A stretch of 64,000 nt of DNA from Natronoarchaeum rubrum (GCF_024494695.1 NZ_JANHDP010000005.1:124001-188000), one strand, 5' to 3'. Shown: positions 7,326-16,449, counted from the stretch's first letter. Notes: a model not told the origin generated them from the letters alone. Program-made: numbers and translations.

Positions 7326-9146
7326 CTAATTAACCGATTTCGACAGCTCCGCGCCTGCTTTGAACTTCACGTCATTCGATGCGTCGGCAGCTCCTGCGAG
7401 ATGGAGGACCGGTGCATCCAATGCTGTGACGACGCACGACGGAGACTCAGTACGATCATCATCGTCGCAATCGCCAGTATGCGTGGCGAGTGCTTCTCGC
7501 GATTGAACCCCCCAGCAGTAGATGTCTCCATCGTCTCTGCACACTGGATGGGCACCGGGAGGAAGGTAGTCCGCGTTCGCGTCGTACGGTGTCCTGAGTG
7601 TCATAGTCCCGTACGTGGTCCGCCCAGGCTTTCTCCGCCCCGTGACCCGTGACTTCAGATCGACACCTCCCTCCTCGACATCCGAGCGTGTGACTCTCGA
7701 GACGACGTTCGGACCGTCGCCGACGAGGAGCGTCGCAGTGTCCTCGTACAGTGCGCCATCGTCGATCAGCCACCCGCCGGCGTACAGGAGCTGGTCGTCG
7801 TGGAGAATCCGCCGCACGTACAACAACGCGGGCATCGGAGACGGGCACTCGGGCGGCTGCGCTGCCACGGGACAGACGAGCGTCGACGAGATAGTCGCCT
7901 CGCCGGTACTCCGTTCGTCGCCCCACGAGTCGAGTCGCTCCGGTGCCGTTGCGGATCCGTTCTCCGAGACGAACAGGGACGGCTCCGCTCCGTCGGCGTC
8001 GGGTGACGCCCCTGTAACGACGACGCCGCCCGACGTCTCGAACGCGACGACACCCCGTCGTATGTCTTTTTTGTCGATACCACGACCGTCGGCGGACTGC
8101 GCTCTGAGCGTCGCCGAGAGGAGGTCTCGACACGAGAGGTCTCGATGGACGGCGACGGTACCGTCGCTGTCGGCACATCCCTCGGCGTCGCGCTCGCCGG
8201 TGACGTACTCCAGGACCCGCTGGGGCGTGAGTTTGTCGGCCAGTGCGGGGCCGTCGCCCCGCACGCGGGCGTCGGGGAGGCTGACGACGAAGCGTTCGCC
8301 GATCGTGGGCTCCCCAGCGAGGTACTCATAGAGGGGCTCCGTTCCGTCTACGAGTCCATCGTCGTCGCTGTCGAGGTCGTCGAAGATGCGGTCGATATCG
8401 CCCTGGACGATGCGGCGGGCCTGCTGGATGGACTTCCTCGCGCTGTCCCACTCGCCTGCGTCCACGGCATCGATCGCATCCTGAGCGAGTCCCTTCCGTC
8501 CGTCGGCGTTCTCGTAGACTGTGGTGCAAGTCTCGGAGGGACAGCCTTCGAGTTCACTCCGAACCTTCGTAGTCGCGTTGATGAACGCATCAAGAGACAC
8601 CTTCGCATCGTCGTTCGACCGGCTGTCAACTGCTTCGAGGGCAGCGTCGGCGTAGACCAATAGCGCCCGCTCGATATCGAGGACCGTCACGAGCGTCCCG
8701 ATACCGTCGTCGTCAGAATCCTCGTCGTGGGGATCGGGCACCCAGATAGAGCTTGGTTTGTTCGAGCGTGAGGAGTTGTAGTCCTGTGCTTTCGTGGGCG
8801 TGCTGGTACTCCAGCCGTCGATCTCGATGTCTCGTGAGGCGGCCCGGATGGTTGGAGGGACGTATCGGACGTCGTCGGGGTCGCTTCGGTAAAGATTGAT
8901 CATCTCACCAGCGTCACGACTGGTGAGGGATGAGGAGGAACCGGCGTAGAAGGCGGCTGGCGATGCCTCCGTGGTCCCGACGGCCTCGTCGCTGGCGCGG
9001 GCTACCAGTCCATCGAGTGCAGTACAGCCAGCGAGGCTCCCGAGTGCAAGAGCGCTACCCCCTGCGAGGACCGCTCGGCGCGTCATCAGAGGGGTACTGC
9101 CGGTGTCATCCGCAGCTTCAATATTCGTATGACGTTTTTTATCCAT
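7326..9146 (-). CDS. Tat-exported haloarchaeal lipoprotein with Asp-rich calcium-type repeats
   Basis: 606 residues. A twin-arginine motif TRRAVLAGG at about residues 22-30 is followed by a hydrophobic stretch and lipobox LAGC at about 38-41, so the protein should be folded in the cytosol, exported by Tat and lipid-anchored outside. Two Asp-rich segments (DEDSDDDGIG and DLDSDDDGLVDGTEP) look like thrombospondin type-3 or EF-hand calcium sites; the first part between them (about 150-260) is helical. The rest is of unknown fold. No partner genes are obvious; it converges on the ABC permease. Confidence 0.75.
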   Translation of the reverse strand: MDKKRHTNIEAADDTGSTPLMTRRAVLAGGSALALGSLAGCTALDGLVARASDEAVGTTEASPAAFYAGSSSSLTSRDAGEMINLYRSDPDDVRYVPPTIRAASRDIEIDGWSTSTPTKAQDYNSSRSNKPSSIWVPDPHDEDSDDDGIGTLVTVLDIERALLVYADAALEAVDSRSNDDAKVSLDAFINATTKVRSELEGCPSETCTTVYENADGRKGLAQDAIDAVDAGEWDSARKSIQQARRIVQGDIDRIFDDLDSDDDGLVDGTEPLYEYLAGEPTIGERFVVSLPDARVRGDGPALADKLTPQRVLEYVTGERDAEGCADSDGTVAVHRDLSCRDLLSATLRAQSADGRGIDKKDIRRGVVAFETSGGVVVTGASPDADGAEPSLFVSENGSATAPERLDSWGDERSTGEATISSTLVCPVAAQPPECPSPMPALLYVRRILHDDQLLYAGGWLIDDGALYEDTATLLVGDGPNVVSRVTRSDVEEGGVDLKSRVTGRRKPGRTTYGTMTLRTPYDANADYLPPGAHPVCRDDGDIYCWGVQSREALATHTGDCDDDDRTESPSCVVTALDAPVLHLAGAADASNDVKFKAGAELSKSVN

Positions 9147-9338
9147 TAGTAAAATTATACGTCACGCACATATATAAGTTAGAAGAGTACTTTACCCGAT
9201 ATGGCCTGCTGAGTACGGAAAACGTGTCCAGCGATCGGAACATTTGGAGGGGGTGTCGTACTGGTTGACGTCCGTCTCTGTTCTCGTCCCCCGAGAAGCA
9301 CCCTACCAATTCACGCTCGCATCCGGCGTACTGGTACT

Positions 9339-10223
9339 ATGACTGGAGTGGATCCACAAAGAGGTGCGAAAAAGCGAGCAAACGACACCTCTGACGTTCT
9401 CGGACGCTGGTGGGTGTACCTTGCCGTCGCGGTAGCGGGGACGTGGGTTTTCTGGCTTCCAGCGGTTGTTCTCGGCGTACGGTTCGACAGCGCCGTGGGA
9501 CTCGGGTTGCTCCTCGTCGGGCTCGCCATCCCTGGCGTGTCCGGTATCGGTTTCGTATACCTCTATTATGACGACCCCGGGCGGACTGACTTCTGGAATC
9601 GCGTCACCCAGCCGCGACGGTTTGGACTCCGTTGGCTTACCGTGATTCTGTTGGTGCCCCTGGGAATCGGCGTTTTCGCCGGCGTCGTGGATCTACTCCT
9701 CGGTGGAACCGGGCCATCGTGGGGGGAAGCTGTGACCCAATTCGGTACAAACCCTCTCGCCGTACTCCCCACGTTGTTCTTTGCGACTCTACCACCGATT
9801 CTCGAAGAGTTAGGATGGCGAGGGTATGCACTGGACCGGCTGCAACTGCAGTGGTCGGCGTTGAGTGCGAGCGTGATTCTGGGCGTCGTCTGGGCACTCT
9901 GGCATCTCCCCTTGTTCTTTATTCAGGGGTCGTATCAACACGACGCGGTCGGATTTGGGACCACAGGATTCTGGCTGTTTATGGCCGGCATCGTAGCGCT
10001 CTCTGTCGCGTTCACGTGGATCTACAACAGTACGAACCGCAGCATCCTCGGCATCATCATCCTACACGGGTGGGTGAATTTCACTGCTGAAATCATCGTC
10101 GTGCCGGACCTCGTGTACTATGCCCTCTGGTTCGTACTCGCTGGAGCGATCGTCGCAATCTGGGGAGCAACGACCATGACGGCTGCTGACGAGGTGCCTC
10201 ACCCACCGCACCCGGCCACCTGA
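9339..10223 (+). CDS. CPBP-family (CAAX/Abi) intramembrane metalloprotease
   Basis: 294 residues with about eight transmembrane helices. The family signature is clear: EELGWRGYAL (the EExxxR glutamate pair, about residues 165-174), then WALWHLPLFF (FxxxH-type His, about 187-196), and a third motif near LHGWVNF (His/Asn, about 243-249). These residues bind zinc in the membrane in CPBP/Rce1-like proteases. Prokaryotic members process or give immunity to small peptides; the substrate here is unknown. Transcribed alone; the 192 bases upstream hold no other gene. Confidence 0.85.
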   Translation: MTGVDPQRGAKKRANDTSDVLGRWWVYLAVAVAGTWVFWLPAVVLGVRFDSAVGLGLLLVGLAIPGVSGIGFVYLYYDDPGRTDFWNRVTQPRRFGLRWLTVILLVPLGIGVFAGVVDLLLGGTGPSWGEAVTQFGTNPLAVLPTLFFATLPPILEELGWRGYALDRLQLQWSALSASVILGVVWALWHLPLFFIQGSYQHDAVGFGTTGFWLFMAGIVALSVAFTWIYNSTNRSILGIIILHGWVNFTAEIIVVPDLVYYALWFVLAGAIVAIWGATTMTAADEVPHPPHPAT

Positions 10224-10408
10224 TACAGATACGAGCGCAATCTCCCGTCTTTAGGCAGGGGCAAGCAGACAATAGCCCACACTCCCACCGACGACGCTAC
10301 GGCTTGGTTTCCGACAGGTCTATCGAATACAAGGCACCGTCAGCAGAGATGCACTCATCTCACCCCCGCATAGTCTTATCTCCAGACCAGCAGTACGTCT
10401 AATTGTCC

Positions 10409-11077
10409 ATGAGTGATTCTCCCCCTAGCGACACTCCGGCACGACCCGGGTCTTCAGGATTGTCGATCGCGGGATTCAGTATGGTGTTGTCCGGATTCGT
10501 TGCGTTCATGGGGATCATCACGGCAGAAGTCCTCTACCCGAACTATTCGACGAGACAGGACATCAGTGACCTCGGCTCGACGCGACCACCAGATCCGATC
10601 ATCCACGAGCCTTCCGCAACGATCTTCAATAGTACGATGCTGTTGACGGGGGCGCTTGTGCTGGTTGCAGCCTATTTCGTCTATCGCACCGTGGATCGGC
10701 GTGGCTTCCCCGTCGCACTCGCTATTTTTGGAGCCAGCATTTTCGGCGTCGGCGTGTTCCCGGGCAACGTGACGCCGTGGCACGGGTTGTTCGCACTTCT
10801 CACCTTCTTTACTGGCGGGATCACAGCGATCCTCTCTTCGCGGGTTGTCTCCAGACCATTCTCCGTTCTTTGTGGCCTCTTTGGTGGAATCTCCCTTCTC
10901 GTCCTCGTGAGCGTCTTCTTCTATGGGCTCGTTATCCGTGGCCCGCATCCGCTGGCGTTTCTTGGTAGCGGGGGAATCGAGCGCTGGGTCGTCTATCCAC
11001 TCGTTCTTTGGATCCTCGCCTTTGGTGGCTACCTGTTGGGAACCGCTGATACAACCCTGCGTCGTTCTACTCAGTGA
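10409..11077 (+). CDS. DUF998 family membrane protein
   Basis: 222 residues with six predicted helices. The segment FMGIITAEVLYPNYSTRQDI and the DLGSTRPPDPI motif after helix 1 are typical of DUF998, and IFGVGVFPGNVTPWHGLFAL fits the central conserved region. Function in archaea is unknown. I start at the ATG at 10409 rather than a TTG six bases upstream. Its last bases overlap the convergent small gene at 11071. Confidence 0.8.
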   Translation: MSDSPPSDTPARPGSSGLSIAGFSMVLSGFVAFMGIITAEVLYPNYSTRQDISDLGSTRPPDPIIHEPSATIFNSTMLLTGALVLVAAYFVYRTVDRRGFPVALAIFGASIFGVGVFPGNVTPWHGLFALLTFFTGGITAILSSRVVSRPFSVLCGLFGGISLLVLVSVFFYGLVIRGPHPLAFLGSGGIERWVVYPLVLWILAFGGYLLGTADTTLRRSTQ

Positions 11078-11394
11078 ACGATACGCGCCTTGTATTCGAG
11101 CGTGGTTTCTAGTAGTATCTGAGAATATCGACGGAGCCGAGATATCGAATTGGAAGGGCGGGCGAGCCCCGACTTCAGCAGGTATTCGAGCGCACGACGC
11201 AGCTCGTCCTGGGTGGTTGCGGGGTCGAAGAGGCCGCCGTAGCCGGGGACGGCGTCATTGATGTCGTCGGTGGCGGTCGTCATCTCGTCGCCGACGTCCG
11301 CGAATACCTCGTCGACGAGCGTGGCGAGCGACGAGAGGTGTTCTGCCGGAAGTGGGTCGTCGCCCGTGCCACTTTCACCTTCGAGCTTCGACAT
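11071..11394 (-). CDS. Hypothetical acidic protein, possibly truncated
   Basis: 107 residues. The first 80 are acidic and helical (LSSLATLVDEVFADVGDEMT), as in genuine haloarchaeal proteins. The last 28 (SISRLRRYSQILLETTLEY...) turn basic, as if the frame had shifted into unrelated sequence. It overlaps the DUF998 gene end by seven bases. A further 50-codon open stretch (ARLIQNGPPEEIIPLD core) lies just upstream on the same strand without a start, so the whole 11.1-11.6 kb segment may be a gene remnant. No family recognised. Confidence 0.4.
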   Translation of the reverse strand: MSKLEGESGTGDDPLPAEHLSSLATLVDEVFADVGDEMTTATDDINDAVPGYGGLFDPATTQDELRRALEYLLKSGLARPSNSISRLRRYSQILLETTLEYKARIVH

Positions 11395-11659
11395 CGGGCC
11401 CTCATACCCTCGCTCCGGGATGGGCTCGTTGGCTGGTCACACCACTGCATACAGGTCCTCGGTGGTCAAGCGGGATAATCTCTTCAGGTGGGCCGTTCTG
11501 AATCAGTCGGGCCGTGGGAGCCTCAGCGACTGCTACGGCGGCCCGTCACCACAGCGAGTCGAACGAACTGCGTATTTCAAGTGCAGACGCACCACTCACG
11601 AGGCGTGGCAACAGTTAACACATCTTGCCGCGAAGTGCAACTAGTAGGCGAACAGGCGT

Positions 11660-13009
11660 ATGACGTTAGCAACCGTTCCACGGTACAACCCGAATCCACC
11701 GGCCGAGAAACGCGGGACCGCAGTAGTGACTGGAGCGAGTATGGCCGGCCTGCTTGCAGCTCGCGTTTTGTCTGATAGATTTGCCGACGTGACGATCATC
11801 GAACGGGACCAACTGCCAACCGAGCCAGTCGTTCGCCGGGGAGTACCACAAGGCGCACATCCCCACGCACTCCTCGAAGCCGGACGGGCAACGTTGGAGG
11901 ACCTGTTCCCCAGATTCGGCGAGGATCTCATCTCGGCAGGCGGCGTTGTCGTCGATTTCGCCAGCGATGTGAATTTCTACGGTGAGGGCGACTTCCTCGC
12001 CCACGGCCTGACTCCGATGGAGACGTACTCCGCAACTCGGCCGTTGATCGAGCAGGTCGTCAGAGAACGTGTTTCCGATCTCGATGGCGTCCACATCCAC
12101 TCAGGCTGCCAAGTCACGGACTACCTCCTGGACGACACCGCGACGGCCGTGGAAGGCCTCGTACTCCGTGACGGTGAAGGGCATATGGAGCTCACCGCCG
12201 ATCTGGTCGTGGATGCGACCGGGCGGACGAGTCGAACGCCGGCGTGGCTCGAAAGCCACGGCTACGCGCCACCGGAGGTCGAGGAGGTACACATCGACGT
12301 GGCCTACAGCACGACCTTTATCGAGCGACCTGCCGACGACCTACGCACGTTTCTTATTCCACCATCTGCACCGCACACACGCGGTGGTATGGCTGCGCCA
12401 GTCGAAGGGGATCGCTGGGTGGTGAGCGTCCATGGCGTCCACGGTGACCACCCACCAACGGACTCTGCTGGCTTCGTCGAATTCGCAGCGAGCCTTCTGG
12501 CCCCTGAGGTAAAGCACCTCCTCGAGGACTATCAACCGGTCTCTGCGGACATCGAGCAGTACCCGTTCCCGACCAACAGACGGTACCACTACGGATATCT
12601 TGAACGGTTCCCTGAGGGATTGGTCGTCATCGGCGACGCGATTGCGAGCTTCAACCCGATCTACGGACAGGGCATGTCTGTGGCGGCTCTCGAAGCACTC
12701 ATGCTTCATCACACGCTGTCTACGGGCGGTCGTGAGGGGCTCGCGCTTCGATTTTTCAACGACGCCGAAGCGGTGATCGATACGGCATGGATGTTAGCGA
12801 CAGGTGCTGACTTCGCGTTTTCGCAAACGACGGGTCCAAAACCACGCGGCACTGACATCAGTAGATGGTATCTCTCCCGGTTAACGCGGAAAGCGCACAC
12901 CGATAGCACGCTGTCGAGCGCGTTCTTTCGGGTACTAACGATGGAACAACCACCGTCCACGTTACTGCGTCCGGGGTATCTCTGGCGCGTGCTCAAACCG
13001 ACCAGATGA
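11660..13009 (+). CDS. FAD-dependent monooxygenase/oxidoreductase
   Basis: 449 residues. The dinucleotide-binding motif TGASMAGLLAARVL lies at about residues 24-37, with the acidic end of strand 2 at TIIERD. The second FAD motif GDAIASFNPIYGQGMS, at about 320-335, is the GD...P sequence of the p-hydroxybenzoate hydroxylase and geranylgeranyl reductase-like superfamily. VVDATGRTS (about 184) is also conserved in that group. The substrate is not predictable; epoxidases and hydroxylases of lipids or aromatics share this form. It has its own upstream region and converges with the USP gene. Confidence 0.8.
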   Translation: MTLATVPRYNPNPPAEKRGTAVVTGASMAGLLAARVLSDRFADVTIIERDQLPTEPVVRRGVPQGAHPHALLEAGRATLEDLFPRFGEDLISAGGVVVDFASDVNFYGEGDFLAHGLTPMETYSATRPLIEQVVRERVSDLDGVHIHSGCQVTDYLLDDTATAVEGLVLRDGEGHMELTADLVVDATGRTSRTPAWLESHGYAPPEVEEVHIDVAYSTTFIERPADDLRTFLIPPSAPHTRGGMAAPVEGDRWVVSVHGVHGDHPPTDSAGFVEFAASLLAPEVKHLLEDYQPVSADIEQYPFPTNRRYHYGYLERFPEGLVVIGDAIASFNPIYGQGMSVAALEALMLHHTLSTGGREGLALRFFNDAEAVIDTAWMLATGADFAFSQTTGPKPRGTDISRWYLSRLTRKAHTDSTLSSAFFRVLTMEQPPSTLLRPGYLWRVLKPTR

Positions 13010-13027
13010 ATCCGCACTCCCCGAGAG

Positions 13028-13897
13028 TCACGATTCGTCAGAAACCGTAATGACGGGAACTGGTGCAGACCGTGCTGTCTTCCCCGCGACGCTGCCGAGT
13101 AGGATCCGTTCCGTTCCCCGTCTGCCAGTGGCACCCATCACGACGGCGTCGATGTCATTTGCATCGACATACTCGAGGATTTTCTCTGCAGGCTTGCCGC
13201 GTTCAGTCTGCGTAACGGTGTCCTGAACACCATCTCGGTCAGCCTCTGATACAATGTCAGCAACAGCGTCGGTTGCGGCCTGATCACCATCCGATTGAGC
13301 GGCTGCTGAGCGGACGTCCAAGCCGAGTGGAGCATCGTCCACAACTGACAGTACGTGAACGGTCGCATCAACTGCTGTGGCGAGCGCGAGGCCGTGCTCG
13401 GCCGCGTGTACCGCACCAGCACTTCCATCCGTGGGAATGAGGATCTTCTCGTATTTGAATGACAACCGCTCGTCAGATTGCATCCGGACCGTCAGGACTG
13501 GAACCGAAGAAAGACGGATGACTTTCTCGGTGACACTGCCGATGAGGTAGCGAGAGGTTCCCCCACGGCCGTGTGTTGGCATCACGATTAGATCGTACCC
13601 GTATTGCCCGGCGTACTCAGCTATCGTCGGCGCCGGATTGCCCTGAACGACATCCGTCTCGTAGTCGACACCGAGCGACCGTAGCGTCTTTTCGGCCTGC
13701 TCGACGACGTCCTCACCGTGGTTGACGAGCGCGTCGATCGGTTTCCCCTCGATGACGGTTACTGAATCGCGTGTGGTATCCGCGACGAAAAGGACATGAA
13801 TCGTGGCATCACCCCAGTGAGCGATTTCGGCAGCGTGATGCAGGGCGGCTGCGGCGCCGTCACTCCCATCAAATGGGAGGAGAATCTCCTTGTACAT
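13028..13897 (-). CDS. Tandem universal stress protein (two UspA domains)
   Basis: 289 residues in two UspA repeats, about 1-145 and 150-289. Each starts with a strand ending in Asp (ILLPFDGSDGA, ILIPTDGSAGA) and ends with the nucleotide-binding signature (MPTHGRGGTSRYLIGS; MGATGRRGTERILLGS), so both halves are the ATP-binding type. Such proteins are induced by salt, heat or energy stress in haloarchaea. It lies next to a PadR regulator gene on the same strand, 122 bases away, but no shared transcript is evident. Confidence 0.9.
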   Translation of the reverse strand: MYKEILLPFDGSDGAAAALHHAAEIAHWGDATIHVLFVADTTRDSVTVIEGKPIDALVNHGEDVVEQAEKTLRSLGVDYETDVVQGNPAPTIAEYAGQYGYDLIVMPTHGRGGTSRYLIGSVTEKVIRLSSVPVLTVRMQSDERLSFKYEKILIPTDGSAGAVHAAEHGLALATAVDATVHVLSVVDDAPLGLDVRSAAAQSDGDQAATDAVADIVSEADRDGVQDTVTQTERGKPAEKILEYVDANDIDAVVMGATGRRGTERILLGSVAGKTARSAPVPVITVSDES

Positions 13898-14019
13898 CGT
13901 TCAGTACCGGAGACTATGACATGACCTTGCTAATGGTTTTGCGTCCGCACGGTATCGAGAGCGGAGCACGGGTTGAAATACCGGAAGAAGAATCTCGACC
14001 ACGCGATGGATCCGTTCAC

Positions 14020-14319
14020 TCAGCCTGCGGATGTCGCTTTCTGAGCAGCGTCTATGTATTGGTCTTCCCACTCTCGTCGAGCCTCGAGTTCACGCCGACT
14101 GCGGGCAGTGAGTTCGTAGACGTTTGTCCGGCGATCTGCTTGTCCCTTGTTGATGAGGCCCTTCTCTACGAGTTCGTCTAGGTTGGGATAGAGCCGACCA
14201 GCGTGGATCTCTCGCCCGTAGTACGCTTCGAGTTGGTCTTTTATTCCTAACCCATGTGGCTCATCAAGGCCGGCGACCACGTACAGACAGTCGCGCTGGA
14301 AGCCAGTCAGATCTTCCAT
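14020..14319 (-). CDS. PadR-family transcriptional regulator
   Basis: 99 residues forming a PadR winged helix: DLTGFQRDCLYVVAGLDEPH, recognition segment LGIKDQLEAYYG, then IHAGRLYPNLDELVEKGLI and the wing DRRTNVYELTARSR. Short haloarchaeal PadR proteins act as dimeric repressors. The adjacent USP gene is the nearest possible target, and the gene may also regulate itself. Confidence 0.85.
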   Translation of the reverse strand: MEDLTGFQRDCLYVVAGLDEPHGLGIKDQLEAYYGREIHAGRLYPNLDELVEKGLINKGQADRRTNVYELTARSRRELEARREWEDQYIDAAQKATSAG

Positions 14320-14400
14320 GACGTATTGGTAGAGTTATTCAATTAAAACTATCCAGGTCCTAAACGGTCGTATTCAAGGTGGCTCGGTTGTTTTTGACAA

Positions 14401-14450
14401 CTCAAAAGCCCCTAGTGTGGTCGACCGCTCCGGGGTTCGCTGTCACCGAA
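14401..14450. repeat. 50-base imperfect direct repeat, left of MNT-HEPN pair 1
   Basis: The block CAAAAGCCCCT...TCGACCGCTCC...TCGCTGTC.CCGAA recurs at 15930-15980 in the same orientation with a handful of substitutions and one extra base. The two copies bracket the MNT-HEPN pair at 14587-15732. Confidence 0.6.
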
Positions 14451-14569
14451 GTACGCCGGGACAGACGCCGATTAACAGCGCCATTGACGCCGGTTGGGTC
14501 CGGGTCGCTGATGAGTCGGACTACCAACAGCCGAATTTGACCAGTTCACCGTCATAGTTTTCACACAGT

Positions 14570-14600
14570 TTCCTAATAGGAATCGTATGCCTAATAGGAA
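14570..14600 (+). promoter_or_regulatory. Tandem palindromic operator at the start of MNT-HEPN pair 1
   Basis: TTCCTA-A-TAGGAA (14570-14582) is a perfect palindrome around one central base. The core CCTAATAGGAA is repeated 18 bases later (14590-14600), inside the first codons of the nucleotidyltransferase gene. The two sites flank the start codon at 14587, as expected for an autorepressor; the gene product itself has a winged-helix N-terminus. Confidence 0.55.
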
Positions 14601-15252
14601 AGAGTCAATCTCGATAGAATTGCAGTATCCGTTTCCGGACGAGCGGGTGTTCCGATACCAGGCAATGCAGGACGTCCTCGACGTTCTCATCGACCAACCG
14701 TACGCGGCGTACTCGGTGAGCGAACTCGCAACCCTCACCGAGGCAAATACGGGAACGATCTCGAAGGCAGTCGGGCTGCTCTCCGAGCTCGGTATCGTCG
14801 AAACCGAGCAAGATGGGCGGACTCACCAGGTGCAGATCAATCGTGAACGGCTCACGAAACCGGACCCGATTCTCTCTATCCCCCAAAGCGAGTTTCACCT
14901 ACCTGCACGAGTATTTCTGGAACGAATCCAAGACGAGATAGACGGGTTGGTCGGGGTCGTCCTGTTCGGAAGCGTCGCGCGGGGAGAGGCGGATAGGGCC
15001 AGCGACATCGATCTATTGGTGATCGTCGACGAAGACAAAGCGGCTACCCGGCGGACCGTCCAGTCGGTCGTCAGTGATCTCGAAGACCGACGGTTCGAGG
15101 GGAATAGATACACGTTCCAGTCGCTTGTCGAATCGACGGACAGCGTCCGGCGAATTGGCGATCAACTCCGGCCGCAGTTCGAGGATGGGATTACGTTGGT
15201 CAGCTCCGACCAACTCTCTGAACTCCGGACCGAGGTGTACGCTGATGAATAA
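14587..15252 (+). CDS. Winged-helix/MNT-type nucleotidyltransferase, antitoxin of MNT-HEPN pair 1
   Basis: 221 residues. Residues about 20-80 form a winged helix (YSVSELATLTEANTGTISKA). Residues about 100-180 form a minimal nucleotidyltransferase with the signature FGSVARGEADRASDIDLLVI: GS plus the two metal-binding Asp of DxD. In the MntA-HepT group, such proteins neutralise the HEPN toxin by adding AMP to its tyrosines. The winged helix may add autorepression through the palindromes at its own start. The HEPN reading frame follows 15 bases after the stop. Confidence 0.85.
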   Translation: MPNRKESISIELQYPFPDERVFRYQAMQDVLDVLIDQPYAAYSVSELATLTEANTGTISKAVGLLSELGIVETEQDGRTHQVQINRERLTKPDPILSIPQSEFHLPARVFLERIQDEIDGLVGVVLFGSVARGEADRASDIDLLVIVDEDKAATRRTVQSVVSDLEDRRFEGNRYTFQSLVESTDSVRRIGDQLRPQFEDGITLVSSDQLSELRTEVYADE

Positions 15253-15267
15253 CGAGATCCGGACCAA

Positions 15268-15732
15268 TTGGCGGAGGCCGAGCGAACGTTCGAGGGCAGC
15301 CCCGGAACGATCGAAGAGGGATTGAATGTTGACGATGCGGAGTTGGTCCAACTTCGCCGTGCTTGCCGGCTATTAGAGGTCGGCGCGAACCTCCTCAACC
15401 AGGGGTACTACACTGTCGTGATCGAGTCGGCCTTTGTCGCCATCGAACGGACCATCCAGTTCCGGTTGATCCACGATGGTGCGATGTCCCCCGAGGAAGT
15501 CATCAGTAGCCACCGACGACTCTACCAACGCGGGGCCGAGATCGGCCTCTACGACGACGCGTTCGGAGACGACCTCGCCGAGCTGTGGAATCGAAACCGA
15601 ACAAAGACCTATTACCGGCTCGGCATCGCGACGAAGGAACAGGCCGAGGCGATGTACCGGCTCGCCGACGACATCCATCGGCACCTCGTCGAGATGAGCC
15701 GGATGTCACACGAGTGTCTCTGTTGGGAATGA
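15268..15732 (+). CDS. HEPN-domain toxin of MNT-HEPN pair 1, apparent frameshift at N-terminus
   Basis: From TTG 15268 this is a 154-residue helical HEPN protein with motif NRTKTYYR (about residues 111-118) and C-terminus CLCWE. HEPN partners of MNT enzymes are RNases. Comparison with pairs 2 and 3 suggests the start should overlap the antitoxin stop: ATG 15245 does (MNNEIR), but that frame is off by one base from the HEPN body near 15262. Either one base has been lost, abolishing the normal start, or the protein starts at TTG, or the sequence has an error. If shortened only to TTG, the fold is probably intact. Confidence 0.75.
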   Translation: MAEAERTFEGSPGTIEEGLNVDDAELVQLRRACRLLEVGANLLNQGYYTVVIESAFVAIERTIQFRLIHDGAMSPEEVISSHRRLYQRGAEIGLYDDAFGDDLAELWNRNRTKTYYRLGIATKEQAEAMYRLADDIHRHLVEMSRMSHECLCWE

Positions 15733-15929
15733 CTGGAAACTCCTCGACGAATACGTAGGGACTACCTCTCGGCCAGAGGAGTTCACATCCCACAGTCTGG
15801 AGAGGATGGCACTTCGGGCTGGCCTTTGCAGCGTTCTCGTGTTGGTGGGGCAGCGGAAACGGTGGGTATGTCGTCAATTCTTTCGTCAAGTTACGGGAGT
15901 TGCTTGGCGCTTGAATCCGAGGTCGACCA

Positions 15930-15980
15930 CTCCAAAAGCCCCTGGCGCGATCGACCGCTCCGAGGCTCGCTGTCTCCGAA
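15930..15980. repeat. 50-base imperfect direct repeat, right of MNT-HEPN pair 1
   Basis: Same-orientation partner of 14401-14450. Shared: CAAAAGCCCCT, TCGACCGCTCCG and the TCGCTGTC.CCGAA end. Confidence 0.6.
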
Positions 15981-16027
15981 AATCTCTGATTTCGGGATGA
16001 CGAAAGACGCCAAAGGCGTCTTTCGAA

Positions 16028-16141
16028 CCATGCGCCTCGCTTCGCGTCGGTGCTTACGTCGCCCTGGAGGGCCGATCCATCGAAAGAGCACACTCTTTCG
16101 ATCCTGTGCTCGCTTCGCTCACACAGACGCCAGCCCCTTCT
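16028..16141. repeat. Hairpin-bearing repeat element, copy 2
   Basis: Matches 3298-3470. Stem CGAAAGAG/CTCTTTCG at 16081-16088 and 16093-16100; second stem CTGTG/CACAG at 16104-16108 and 16122-16126; end ACGCCAGCCCCTT. Both copies share the upstream TGCGCCTCGC...TCGGTGCTTAC segment. Confidence 0.6.
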
Positions 16142-16449
16142 AGTCCCACCCGCGGCGGTTGTGTGAGCTGTTGTAGTGCGGCCCGCCCCGCTCGCCGCGT
16201 TCGCCCGACGCTTGCTCACGGGTCGCGTACTCCCCGTTCGCATCGAGGCGTTCCCTCCGGTCACGCCTCGCGTCGCTCGCGGCTGACCATTCCGGGTGCG
16301 CCGAGCACGCTCGGCGTACCGGGCGTATGGCTTCGACGCCAGCATTAAGCGCGCTTTCGGTCCTCGCGGGCTCGGTCCGGAAACCGGCTTAAAGCTGGAC
16401 GCTCGCGTCGGGCGAGACGGCGCGCGGTGCTGGGTGGGTGGTCTCGATA

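Noticed and set aside
8326..8529. Short basic frames resembling DNA-binding peptides
   Set aside because: Composition is produced by the complementary Asp-rich repeat of the lipoprotein gene.
7459..8663. Several 170-240 codon frames on both strands opposite or within the Tat lipoprotein gene
   Set aside because: Arg/Pro-rich, no starts with promoters; the lipoprotein frame has signal and acidic composition.
15503..16345. 280-codon minus-strand frame
   Set aside because: Runs through HEPN gene, repeats and hairpins; the recurrent RLCERSEHR-like translation comes from the DNA repeat itself, not from a conserved protein.
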